Of a stretch of DNA of 27,419 nucleotides, positions 15,790 to 22,297 are shown in pieces. The DNA is taken from positions 1-27,419 of the forward strand of contig VSNO01000045.1 of assembly GCA_009774375.1 (NCBI GenBank). The letters are read 5' to 3'. The notes under the pieces were generated by a model. The model was given only the letters and a program-made list of their open reading frames with translations. It made no database searches and was not told the DNA's origin. The stretch comes from Lachnospiraceae bacterium. GTDB lineage: Bacteria > Bacillota > Clostridia > Lachnospirales > Lachnospiraceae. Every line of letters begins with the position of its first letter. Position 1 is the first letter of the stretch. Position numbers and translations under genes: made by a program.

Positions 15790-15965
15790 ATGTCTGTTTT
15801 AAAGCAGATGAAAAAAATGGTTGAAATGTGCATTCAGGTGTGATAAACTATTTTTCGATAGTGGGTTTTCTGAAGGTTTTCATTCGGGGATATAGCAGGT
15901 TCTCCGGGAGACCGTGGAAGAATGGTCGGTACAGCCCGCAATGCAGTCAACGGGGAGGTGTGAAG

Positions 15966-16202
15966 ATGGCGGTGTTAAGGATATTTCTCATGTGTATTTT
16001 AATATTGGTTTCTATCGTATTTACAGTGATTGTTTTGATGCAGGAAGGTAAATCCGCGGGACTTGGTGCGATCAGCGGTGCGGCTGAGACTTACTGGGGC
16101 AAGAACAAAGGCCGTTCCATGGAGGGCGCGCTTGTGAAGTTTACCAAGGTTCTGGGCATTGTATTTATGCTGCTTGCGATTGTTTTGAATATAAATTTTT
16201 AA
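15966..16202 (+). CDS. secG: protein translocase subunit SecG
   Basis: A 78-residue integral membrane protein of the SecYEG channel. It has two hydrophobic helices (about 3-24 and 54-75) joined by the conserved loop VLMQEGKSAGLGAISGAAETYWGK, the SecG signature region. The ATG at 15966 is preceded by GGGGAGG at 7-nt spacing; upstream in-frame codons back to 15828 have no family similarity. It sits between eno and rnr as in many Firmicutes and is followed by its own terminator. Confidence 0.95.
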   Translation: MAVLRIFLMCILILVSIVFTVIVLMQEGKSAGLGAISGAAETYWGKNKGRSMEGALVKFTKVLGIVFMLLAIVLNINF

Positions 16203-16224
16203 ATATATTTAAGATAAAACCACG

Positions 16225-16253
16225 AAACACTCTTTTGTATAAGAGTGTTTTTT
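16225..16253 (+). terminator. intrinsic terminator between secG and rnr
   Basis: A perfect 10-bp stem (AAACACTCTT / AAGAGTGTTT) with a 6-nt loop is followed by further T residues, 22 nt after the secG stop. Transcription of rnr must come from readthrough or from a promoter in 16254-16320. Confidence 0.88.
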
Positions 16254-16329
16254 CATAATCTGGAGCAAGGGAGCATTGGGACTGAGTGTGTTTGAACGAA
16301 ATGCATCCTCCATAAAAGAAGGGAGTAAA

Positions 16330-18471
16330 ATGTCAGATAAGAGAAAGAAAGTGATCATGGATCTGGTATCATCGGAGTTTTATGTACCGATGAAAGAGAA
16401 GGAGCTTGCAGTCATGCTGCAGGTCTCGAAGGAGGACAGGGGAGAGCTGAACCGCCTCCTGAACGAGCTGCTGGCGGAGGGAAAGCTCTCGCTCACCAAG
16501 AAGGGAAAATTTATCAAGGCGAAACATTCAGATAAGGAGCTGATCGGGACTTTTACCAGCCATTCAAAAGGTTTCGGGTTCGTGGAGATCGAAGGAAGGG
16601 ATGAGGATCTGTACATTCCTGAGAATTTTGTGAACGGGGCTTTTCATAAGGATACAGTCAGGGTATCGCTGCTGTCAGGGCACAGTGCGGGGCAGAACGG
16701 CAGACGCCAGGAGGCACAGGTCATAGAGATCCTGGCAAGAGGCATGAAGCAGATCGTCGGTATCTATGACAAGAGCAATAAGAACTATGGATTTGTCATA
16801 CCGGACAACACGAAGATCGGTGAGGATATCTTTGTGCCGGCGGAGCGTTCCAAGGGAGCTGTGACGGGGCATAAGGTTGTCTGTGAGATCACGGACTACG
16901 GCAGGAATAACCGGAAGCCGGAAGGAAAGATAACCGAGATCCTGGGACATGTCAATGATCCGGGCGTGGACATTATGTCGATCGTGAGGGGCTATGAGCT
17001 GCCGGTCGAATTTTCCGAGAAGATCATGCATCAGGCGGAGCGTGTGGCAAATGAGGTGTCCGGGGCGGACATGGAGGGGCGGAGCGACCTGCGCGGTGTG
17101 CAGATGGTGACGATCGACGGAGAGGATGCGAAAGACCTCGATGACGCAGTCAGTCTCACAAAGGATGGTGCGCTGTACAGGTTGGGCGTGCACATTGCGG
17201 ACGTGACAAACTATGTGCAGGAGAACTCTGCGCTGGACTGGGAGGCGAGAGAGCGCGGAACAAGTGTTTATCTGGTGGACAGGGTGATTCCCATGCTGCC
17301 GCATAAGCTGTCCAACGGGATCTGCTCGCTGAATGCAGGGGAGGACAGGCTGGCGCTGAGCTGCCTCATGACGATCGATCAGAAGGGCGAGGTGGTAAGC
17401 CATGAGATCGTGGAGTCTGTCATCAGAGTAGACCGGCGCATGTCCTACACGAGTGTGAAAAAGATCCTGGAGGACAGGGATGAGGCGGAGTGCAGGGAGT
17501 ATGAGGCGCTTGTCCCGATGTTTGAGCTCATGCGGGAGCTGGCGGGAATACTGCGCGCGAAGCGCAAGAAGAGAGGTTCGATCGATTTTGATTTCCCGGA
17601 GAGCAGGATCATCCTGGACAGACAGGGACATCCGCTCGAGATCAAGCCTTATGAGCGGAATGTGGCGACTAAGATCATAGAGGATTTCATGCTGATCGCC
17701 AACGAGACGGTGGCGGAGCATTTTCACTGGATGGAGCTGCCGTTTGTGTACAGGACGCATGACAATCCGGATCCGGAGAAGATCAGCAAGCTGGGTACAT
17801 TTATCCGGAATTTCGGGTATTCCATCAAGAGCAGGCAGGAGGAGATCCATCCCAAGGAACTGCAGAAACTGCTGGCGAAGATAGAGGATACGCCGGAGGA
17901 GGCGCTGATCGCAAGGCTGACGCTCAGGAGTATGAAACAGGCGAAATACACGATAAACTGTACAGGGCACTTTGGACTGGCGTGTCCGTATTACTGTCAT
18001 TTCACTTCACCGATCCGGCGTTATCCTGACCTGCAGATCCACCGCATCATCAAAGAGCAGCTCCGCGGTCGGCTGAATGAGAAGCGTATCGAACATTACA
18101 ATGAGATCCTGCCGGAAGTGGCAAAACACTCTTCGGAGATGGAGCGGCGCGCGGATGAGGCGGAGCGCGAGACAGACAAGCTCAAAAAAGTCGAGTTTAT
18201 GGAACATCACATCGGTGAGGTCTATGAGGGGGTTATCTCCTCCATAACGGCGTGGGGCGTGTACGTGGAGCTGCCCAACACGATCGAGGGCATGATCCAT
18301 GTGTCCATGCTGCCGGGCGATTATTTCTATTATGATGAGGAGACCTACGAGATGGTGGGGCAGGCTACCGATATCCGGTATAAGCTTGGACAGAAACTGA
18401 TGGTCAGAGTCAATGCGACCGACAAGATCCTGCGGACGATCGATTTTGTCATTCCACAGGAACAGACATGA
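16330..18471 (+). CDS. rnr: ribonuclease R
   Basis: A 713-residue 3'-5' exoribonuclease that degrades structured RNA and works with tmRNA/SmpB in quality control. Its order is an N-terminal winged-helix region (about 1-65), two cold-shock OB domains (about 70-215), the RNB catalytic domain and a C-terminal S1 domain (about 630-710). The catalytic acidic cluster is DGEDAKDLDD with Asp263, Asp269, Asp271 and Asp272. The RNB motifs HKLSNGICSLN, RTHDNPDPEKI and HFTSPIRRYPDLQIHR are intact. There is no basic C-terminal tail of the E. coli type. ATG 16330 follows AAGAAGGGAGTAAA; a TTG at 16276 is an unlikely alternative. The near-identical ribosome binding site sequence reappears before smpB, 25 nt downstream. 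Confidence 0.96.
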   Translation: MSDKRKKVIMDLVSSEFYVPMKEKELAVMLQVSKEDRGELNRLLNELLAEGKLSLTKKGKFIKAKHSDKELIGTFTSHSKGFGFVEIEGRDEDLYIPENFVNGAFHKDTVRVSLLSGHSAGQNGRRQEAQVIEILARGMKQIVGIYDKSNKNYGFVIPDNTKIGEDIFVPAERSKGAVTGHKVVCEITDYGRNNRKPEGKITEILGHVNDPGVDIMSIVRGYELPVEFSEKIMHQAERVANEVSGADMEGRSDLRGVQMVTIDGEDAKDLDDAVSLTKDGALYRLGVHIADVTNYVQENSALDWEARERGTSVYLVDRVIPMLPHKLSNGICSLNAGEDRLALSCLMTIDQKGEVVSHEIVESVIRVDRRMSYTSVKKILEDRDEAECREYEALVPMFELMRELAGILRAKRKKRGSIDFDFPESRIILDRQGHPLEIKPYERNVATKIIEDFMLIANETVAEHFHWMELPFVYRTHDNPDPEKISKLGTFIRNFGYSIKSRQEEIHPKELQKLLAKIEDTPEEALIARLTLRSMKQAKYTINCTGHFGLACPYYCHFTSPIRRYPDLQIHRIIKEQLRGRLNEKRIEHYNEILPEVAKHSSEMERRADEAERETDKLKKVEFMEHHIGEVYEGVISSITAWGVYVELPNTIEGMIHVSMLPGDYFYYDEETYEMVGQATDIRYKLGQKLMVRVNATDKILRTIDFVIPQEQT

Positions 18472-18496
18472 GTGTACTATGAAAGAAGGGAATAAA

Positions 18497-18967
18497 ATGG
18501 CAAAGAATGAGGCAGCAAAGCTGGTTGCCAACAATAAGAAAGCGTATCATGATTATTTTATAGAAGAGAAATATGAGTGCGGCATCGCGCTCCACGGCAC
18601 GGAGGTCAAGTCCCTGCGCATGGGCAAATGCAGCATCAAGGAGGCGTTTATACGGATCGAGAATGCGGAGGTCTTTGTGTACGGCATGCACATCTCCCCG
18701 TATGAAAAAGGAAATATCTTTAACAAGGATCCCCTGCGAGTGAAAAAGCTGCTGCTGCATAAGCAGGAGATCAACAAGCTGCTGGGAAAGATCAAGGAGA
18801 AAGGATATACGCTGGTGCCGCTGCAGGTGTATTTTTCCAACGGCAGGGCAAAGGTGGAGATCGGGCTTGCGCGCGGCAAGAAGCTGTATGACAAGCGCGA
18901 GGACATCGCGAAGAAGGACGCACGCCGTGAGACGGAGCGCGAGTTCAAGGTAAAGAATCTGTATTGA
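18497..18967 (+). CDS. smpB: SsrA-binding protein
   Basis: A 156-residue tmRNA-binding protein that brings tmRNA to stalled ribosomes. It shows the SmpB core: NKKAYHDYFIEEKYECGIAL, LHGTEVKSLR, the HISPYEKGN loop and the C-terminal basic tail GKKLYDKREDIAKKDARRE that enters the empty mRNA channel. Normal length. ATG 18497 follows AGAAGGGAATAAA. It is the last gene of the eno-secG-rnr-smpB block and is probably cotranscribed with rnr. The tmRNA gene ssrA, often found directly downstream, is not in the following sequence. Confidence 0.97.
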   Translation: MAKNEAAKLVANNKKAYHDYFIEEKYECGIALHGTEVKSLRMGKCSIKEAFIRIENAEVFVYGMHISPYEKGNIFNKDPLRVKKLLLHKQEINKLLGKIKEKGYTLVPLQVYFSNGRAKVEIGLARGKKLYDKREDIAKKDARRETEREFKVKNLY

Positions 18968-18977
18968 AACAATGCAT

Positions 18978-19015
18978 GCCGGGCACCTGTCAGTGTTTTC
19001 TGACAGGTGCCCGGC
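18978..19015. repeat. 15-bp perfect GC-rich hairpin between convergent genes
   Basis: GCCGGGCACCTGTCA and its exact complement enclose an 8-nt loop. It lies 10 nt after the smpB stop and 16 nt before the stop of the convergent gene, so it may end both transcripts, but neither side has a T tract. It may instead be a member of a genome-wide palindromic repeat family. Confidence 0.75.
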
Positions 19016-19031
19016 GTTCTCTGTTCGATGC

Positions 19032-19940
19032 TCAGTCTTCGCGGCTTCTCGCGGTGATGATCCACGGTGCGGGATCGGATTTGAACGTGTTGTTGCTGCG
19101 GAGTTTTGTCACGGATACCTGTATCGTCTCTACATCGGCAAGTCCAAGATCGTGTAAAGTGTCCGGCAGGGCGGCAGCCGTCTTGAAGTCGAGCGTGTAG
19201 ATGACCACATTGATGTTCGGGTTCAGCCTTGTGAGACATTCGAGTTCCTGTTCCGTGCTCGCCGATGCGACCAGAAACACCAGTGAAGGGACAGGGCATT
19301 CTGCCATGGTCTCATCATCCACATGGTCGATGATCCGGATATTGTGCAGGTCAAAGTGTGCCACATTGTCCTCGAGGGTAGAGCGGTCAGCCCTGCTGTA
19401 CTCGACAGCGATGACAGAACCTTCTGCGGCGATCAGCGCTGCCTCGATCGCGATGCTCTCGCCGCCGATCACACAGATATCGTCCTGCGGGTCGACCATC
19501 ATCTTGCTGAGAATGATCGAACGGATCTCGCTGCCCACATAGTGGATCGAACCGCGCTGGAGCTTCTCATTGCTCAGACCGATGCGGGAGGAGTTCCTGG
19601 CGTTCGGGTTGATGATGAGCATGCCTGCCGAGGCGTTGATGCCGCGGTTGATCATATCCTTGATCTGGTTGTGCAGGATCTCGCCGCTCGGGTCGGAGCC
19701 TTCGTTGTACCAGACCTCGCACTCGCCCAGACCGGCATTCCACAGGCGGTAGAAGATATCGTCGATCCCGGCGTTGGTAAACACCAGGGTCGTCTTGTGC
19801 GCCTCGACGGTGGGGATGACGTTCTTGTTCTTCTTGGTGATGTCAATGATCTTGACATGTTCCAGGTCGATCGGTGTGTTCTGCGAGTAGTACTGCAGCC
19901 AGCTTAGAATAATCTCATTTGTAAAAATCTGTTTTTCCAT
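19032..19940 (-). CDS. CbiE/CbiT-derived methyltransferase-like protein, probably non-canonical
   Basis: A 302-residue cytoplasmic protein. Residues about 55-125 resemble the C-terminal half of the precorrin methylase CbiE (TTLVFTNAGIDDIFYRLWNAG, then ECEVWYNEGSDPSGEI). Residues about 130-300 follow the CbiT fold (VGSEIRSIILSKMMVDPQDD, SIAIEAALIAAEGSVIAVE, a closing TKLRSNNTFKS). The first half of CbiE is absent, and the SAM-binding loop, normally D-x-G-x-G-x-G, reads CVIGGES at 156-162, lacking the acidic residue and most glycines. No cobalamin gene is nearby. It is therefore probably a repurposed relative rather than a B12 enzyme; this is inferred from remembered family patterns. ATG 19940 follows AAGGGAG; an upstream ATG at 19961 lacks a ribosome binding site. 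Database annotation is likely precorrin-6B methylase. Confidence 0.72.
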   Translation of the reverse strand: MEKQIFTNEIILSWLQYYSQNTPIDLEHVKIIDITKKNKNVIPTVEAHKTTLVFTNAGIDDIFYRLWNAGLGECEVWYNEGSDPSGEILHNQIKDMINRGINASAGMLIINPNARNSSRIGLSNEKLQRGSIHYVGSEIRSIILSKMMVDPQDDICVIGGESIAIEAALIAAEGSVIAVEYSRADRSTLEDNVAHFDLHNIRIIDHVDDETMAECPVPSLVFLVASASTEQELECLTRLNPNINVVIYTLDFKTAAALPDTLHDLGLADVETIQVSVTKLRSNNTFKSDPAPWIITARSRED

Positions 19941-19994
19941 AGTTTGCGCTCCCTTGTTCATATTTTTTATGTGTTTTCGTTGCTATTGTTTTTT

Positions 19995-20051
19995 ATGCGC
20001 AGACCTGTGCAGGAGAAATAAGCCATCAAGGCGGCGCACGGGTCGCGCGGC
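19995..20051. repeat. 57-bp palindromic repeat, copy 1
   Basis: This copy is 84% identical (48 of 57 positions) to copy 2 at 20362-20418, in the same orientation. It contains outer arms GACCTGTGC / GCACGGGTC and an inner GCC / GGC hairpin. It lies in the gap between the coiled-coil gene and the CbiET-like gene. Confidence 0.8.
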
Positions 20052-20066
20052 TTTCCCGGCTGATGT

Positions 20067-20333
20067 TTATGCTGTAAGTTTTCGTACCTGTTCTTTGGGA
20101 ATGTTTACCTCATTCTCAAGTTGAATCACTTTTTTGAGAAGCAGGTCGACAGTGTCCAGGTTCAATTTACAGGCATTGATTGCATGCATCATTTGTTCGT
20201 GCTGGTTTCTGTTTTCTTCCTTGATTGCATTAATACTGGACTGAACGGTATCTATTTTGCTGTTTGTCCTTTCCTGCATTCTGTCCATTTCCTTGATGAT
20301 CGCATTCAATAGTTCCTTTGTTTCCTTATCCAT
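20067..20333 (-). CDS. small coiled-coil protein of unknown function
   Basis: An 88-residue, highly charged, almost entirely helical protein. Leu/Ile/Met spacing from residue 5 to about 80 fits heptads, with a Gln/Asn-rich middle (EENRNQHEQMMHA) and a second amphipathic stretch (TVDLLLKKVIQLENEV). There is no membrane segment or enzyme motif. ATG 20333 follows GGAGGG with 6-nt spacing, so it is very likely translated. It lies upstream of the CbiET-like gene on the same strand, flanked on both sides by copies of a 57-bp palindromic repeat. I do not recognise the family; a structural or regulatory partner role is only a guess. Confidence 0.7.
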   Translation of the reverse strand: MDKETKELLNAIIKEMDRMQERTNSKIDTVQSSINAIKEENRNQHEQMMHAINACKLNLDTVDLLLKKVIQLENEVNIPKEQVRKLTA

Positions 20334-20361
20334 AGTTTTCCCTCCATGATTTTTAATTTTA

Positions 20362-20418
20362 ATGCGCAGACCCGCGCAGACGAAATATGCCGCTAAGGCG
20401 GCACACGGGTCGCGCGGC
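20362..20418. repeat. 57-bp palindromic repeat, copy 2
   Basis: The partner of the copy at 19995-20051, with nine differences. Its arms are GACCCGCGC / ACACGGGTC with an inner perfect GCCGC-TAAG-GCGGC hairpin. It directly abuts a longer hairpin at 20418-20448. Confidence 0.8.
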
Positions 20419-20485
20419 GAGTAGGGGAAGATGGCTCTTCCCTACTCGATTGCACACGGACACCCAGAGGAAGATTGTTCTTCCC
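20418..20485. repeat. two related hairpins between the coiled-coil and membrane-protein genes
   Basis: The first hairpin (20418-20448) pairs CGAGTAGGGGAAGA with TCTTCCCTACTCG, with one bulged G and a 4-nt loop. The second (about 20470-20484) pairs GGAAGA with TCTTCC around TTGT. Both share the TCTTCCCTAC core, which suggests duplication. They follow the stop of the membrane-protein gene on the - strand and may end its transcript, but have no T tract. Confidence 0.65.
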
Positions 20486-20742
20486 TACCTGATCCTGAAA
20501 ACCGCCCACAGGATCAGACGGACGAGGCCGCTGCATGATGCAGTCACAAAACCGGTCTTTATCAATGTTTCTCCGACACCCATATGGACTGCATATTGGA
20601 TCTGCAGCTCCAGCGGCGGATCCTGAAAGGGGATCCCTGCTTTGACCACACAGTAGTATGCACCGATGAAAAAAATGATACCCCCCGCTAAAATAGCCGA
20701 ATTGCAAATTCTGCAGAGTATATTTTTCAGCAATACGCTCAT
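20485..20742 (-). CDS. small membrane protein of unknown function
   Basis: An 85-residue protein with one clear hydrophobic helix (about 15-35, SAILAGGIIFFIGAYYCVV) and a second weaker one near the C-terminus (about 62-83, GFVTASCSGLVRLILWAVF). Between them is a PFQDPPLELQIQYAVHMGVGE loop. ATG 20742 has GGAGGT upstream with 9-nt spacing. An overlapping reading frame from 20761 has no membrane logic and ends in the repeat region, so it was not chosen. I recognise no family. It is on the same strand as the coiled-coil and CbiET-like genes, but hairpins and repeats separate it from them. Confidence 0.65.
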   Translation of the reverse strand: MSVLLKNILCRICNSAILAGGIIFFIGAYYCVVKAGIPFQDPPLELQIQYAVHMGVGETLIKTGFVTASCSGLVRLILWAVFRIR

Positions 20743-20962
20743 TTTTCATGCACCTCCGCAAGACCCAGTAAACAGTAATATGACAAACAAATCTTTCATT
20801 ATATGATAACTATACCACATCAGGAACAAAAAAACAGCAGGGTATGATAAAATTAATCCTAGTTTTTTGGAAAGAAATTTGTTACACTAATTTTAGAGTG
20901 TGTTTGAAAAAATCATTCCTGCTATGTAATGGCATGCCGATCGCGGCATTGTATGGAAAGGT

Positions 20963-21211
20963 ATGGTGATAGTGGTGGAAGAGAGGCAGCAGATCATATA
21001 TATGCAGGCGAGACTCATGAGATTGGCTTCTGAGGAATGGCATAGATCTATTGAACGGATCACAGAATTGTTTGTGAAGTATAACGTTTTACAGTACATT
21101 GAAGAAGGGTTTGGGATATTTCATGTAGAAGGGGATGAGGCTGTGTTGGAAGACATCGTCATTTATTTGCAAAACAGGGGTGTGAAAGATGATACAGAAA
21201 TTAGCCGATGA
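20963..21211 (+). CDS. DUF3791-like small protein (possible antitoxin-side component)
   Basis: An 82-residue helical protein resembling the DUF3791 family: an N-terminal helix, then ELFVKYNVLQYIEEGFGIFHVEG and a closing DIVIYLQNRGV, the pattern of that family's LxxYxVxxYIxExxxxLHxxG...DIxxYI. Such genes typically precede DUF3990 genes, as here, where it overlaps the next start by 23 nt, suggesting coupled translation. The start is uncertain: AAAGG lies only 2 nt before ATG 20963, so GTG codons at 20966 or 20972 fit the ribosome binding site better. A role in a toxin-antitoxin pair is inferred from the neighbour. Confidence 0.72.
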   Translation: MVIVVEERQQIIYMQARLMRLASEEWHRSIERITELFVKYNVLQYIEEGFGIFHVEGDEAVLEDIVIYLQNRGVKDDTEISR

Positions 21212-21602
21212 TATGCTGCTATATCATGGAAGTTACTGTGAGGTACGTAATCCTGATCTGAAATGTTGTGCGAGATATAAGGATTTTGGGCAGGGTTTTT
21301 ATCTGACAACATCCAAAAAGCAGGCTGAAAGTTTTGCCAGGATCAGCACAAGAAAAGCAATCGCCAGGAAAACGGTTGACGCAGACCAAAGATATGGAAT
21401 AGTGTCTGTTTTTCAGATCTGTTTTGTGAAGGAGCTTTTGATCAAGACTTATATTACAGCGGATGCGGAGTGGCTTCATTGTGTTGTTGGCCATAATTTG
21501 TGGAAAGTGAGCAGATATGGTTATAGAGAATGTCGTATCAGAAGAGCGAAAGAAAAATGCAATCGACTTGATGGTGACGATGGTTGTGGACGAACTGGCT
21601 GA
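21189..21602 (+). pseudogene. DUF3990-like protein (ADP-ribosyltransferase-like), C-terminally truncated
   Basis: Residues 1-102 match the start of DUF3990 proteins: LYHGSYCEVRNPDL, then KDFGQGFYLTTSKKQAESFA, and TADAEWLHCVVGH at about 90-102. The family has been predicted to have an ADP-ribosyltransferase-like fold. After VVGH the reading becomes a basic, unrelated tail that simply reads the start of the next gene in another frame, and some 70-80 residues expected for the family are missing. A deletion has therefore probably removed the C-terminal part up to just before the next gene. The protein may be inactive. Family length and pattern are recalled, not searched. Confidence 0.7.
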
Positions 21603-21774
21603 GGACATGCACCAGAATCCATCAGAATTGTTACCAAGGTTCGTGCTCTCACAAACAGGCAGATTACTATATGATGAGGAATCCAAGCTGTGGTGGAGTG
21701 GACCCTCAGACATTGCGGAAATGTATAAAGCGGAAAAAGAAGAAACGCCTGATTTGCTACACTATAAAAAGTAA
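21517..21774 (+). CDS. small acidic protein of the DUF3791/DUF3990 locus
   Basis: An 85-residue protein, mostly helical: SEERKKNAIDLMVTMVVDELAED, then RFVLSQTGRLLYDEESKLWWSGPSDIAEMY, then a charged tail. The LLYDEESKLWWSGPSDIAEMY block looks like a conserved domain end that I associate with third genes of DUF3791/DUF3990 loci; I cannot name it. It overlaps the out-of-frame tail of the truncated DUF3990 gene by 86 nt, which supports a deletion having joined the two. GGAAAGTGAG lies upstream of ATG 21517. The leuD gene begins 37 nt after its stop. Confidence 0.65.
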   Translation: MVIENVVSEERKKNAIDLMVTMVVDELAEDMHQNPSELLPRFVLSQTGRLLYDEESKLWWSGPSDIAEMYKAEKEETPDLLHYKK

Positions 21775-21782
21775 AGTAAAAT
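21754..21782 (+). promoter_or_regulatory. candidate promoter for the dehydratase gene cluster
   Basis: TTGCTA at 21754-21759 and TAAAAT at 21777-21782 are separated by 17 bp, overlapping the end of the preceding gene. The predicted start would give a leader of only about 23 nt, so no leucine-responsive attenuator or T-box fits between it and the first gene. Confidence 0.35.
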
Positions 21783-21811
21783 ATCAATACAGGAAAGGAC
21801 ATGATGGTACA

Positions 21812-22282
21812 ATGGGAAAGATATTTAAGTTTGGACAGGACGTGGATACGGATCAGATCATTGCGTCGCAGTATATCATATATCCTACGATCGATGAGAT
21901 GAAAGTACATACTTTCGAGTCTCTGGATACAGATTTTGCGGCAAAGGTGCAGGAGGGGGACTATGTCGTGGCGTCGGAGAATTTCGGATGCGGATCGTCG
22001 AGGGAGCAGGCGCCGACGGTGCTCAAGGCACTGGGCGTCAAAGCCGTCGTGGCGAAATCCTTTGCGCGTATCTTCTATAGAAATGCGATCAATATCGGAC
22101 TGCCGGTCATCGTCTGCAGGGATCTGTACGACAATGTAAATGCGGGCGACGATATGGAGCTTTCCATGCAGGAGGGCGTGGTGCGTGTGAATGGAAAAGA
22201 GTATGAGTGCACGAAGCTGCCTGAATATATGCAGGGAATTCTTGACCAGGGCGGACTGATCGCGTCCTTAAACAGAGAATAG
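21812..22282 (+). CDS. leuD: 3-isopropylmalate dehydratase small subunit (first pair)
   Basis: A 156-residue small subunit of an aconitase-superfamily hydro-lyase. It has the opening GQDVDTDQIIASQYI, the hallmark FGCGSSREQAP and VVAKSFARIFYRNAINIGLPVI. The substrate-recognition loop after DTDQII reads YIIY, close to the YLVY loop of archaeal isopropylmalate isomerases and unlike the YLRT of homoaconitase. This supports a role in leucine synthesis (isomerising 2- and 3-isopropylmalate), by inference. The ATG at 21812 has AGGAAAGG rather far upstream (13 nt); no other in-frame start fits. The large subunit gene follows 15 nt later. Confidence 0.88.
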   Translation: MGKIFKFGQDVDTDQIIASQYIIYPTIDEMKVHTFESLDTDFAAKVQEGDYVVASENFGCGSSREQAPTVLKALGVKAVVAKSFARIFYRNAINIGLPVIVCRDLYDNVNAGDDMELSMQEGVVRVNGKEYECTKLPEYMQGILDQGGLIASLNRE

Positions 22283-22297
22283 GGGGAAGTACAAAAC

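Larger units (their letters stand above)
15517..15965 (+). other. 449-nt gene-free region between eno and secG
   Basis: There is no convincing gene here. It holds a 15-bp perfect AT-rich inverted repeat right after eno, a very AT-rich stretch with an isolated TATAAT at 15630-15635, an 18-bp hairpin with alternative partners (15681-15789), and then about 170 nt of plain sequence up to the secG ribosome binding site (GGGGAGG at 15953). The length and structure suggest a regulatory leader or a small RNA. Confidence 0.6.

Noticed and set aside
16675..18000. A 441-codon open frame on the - strand opposite rnr
   Set aside because: The + strand frame is clearly RNase R with all motifs. The antisense reading is His/Arg/Leu-rich shadow sequence.
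18968..19031. tmRNA gene downstream of smpB
   Set aside because: The gap is only 64 nt and contains a single hairpin; no tmRNA tag sequence or tRNA-like ends.
19995..20485. CRISPR array
   Set aside because: There are only two imperfect repeats 310 nt apart with a coding gene between them; no regular spacers.
20393..20761. A 122-codon - strand frame overlapping the small membrane protein
   Set aside because: It is Cys/Arg/Pro-rich without domain logic and runs through the hairpin repeats. The 85-codon frame has membrane helices and good ribosome binding site spacing.
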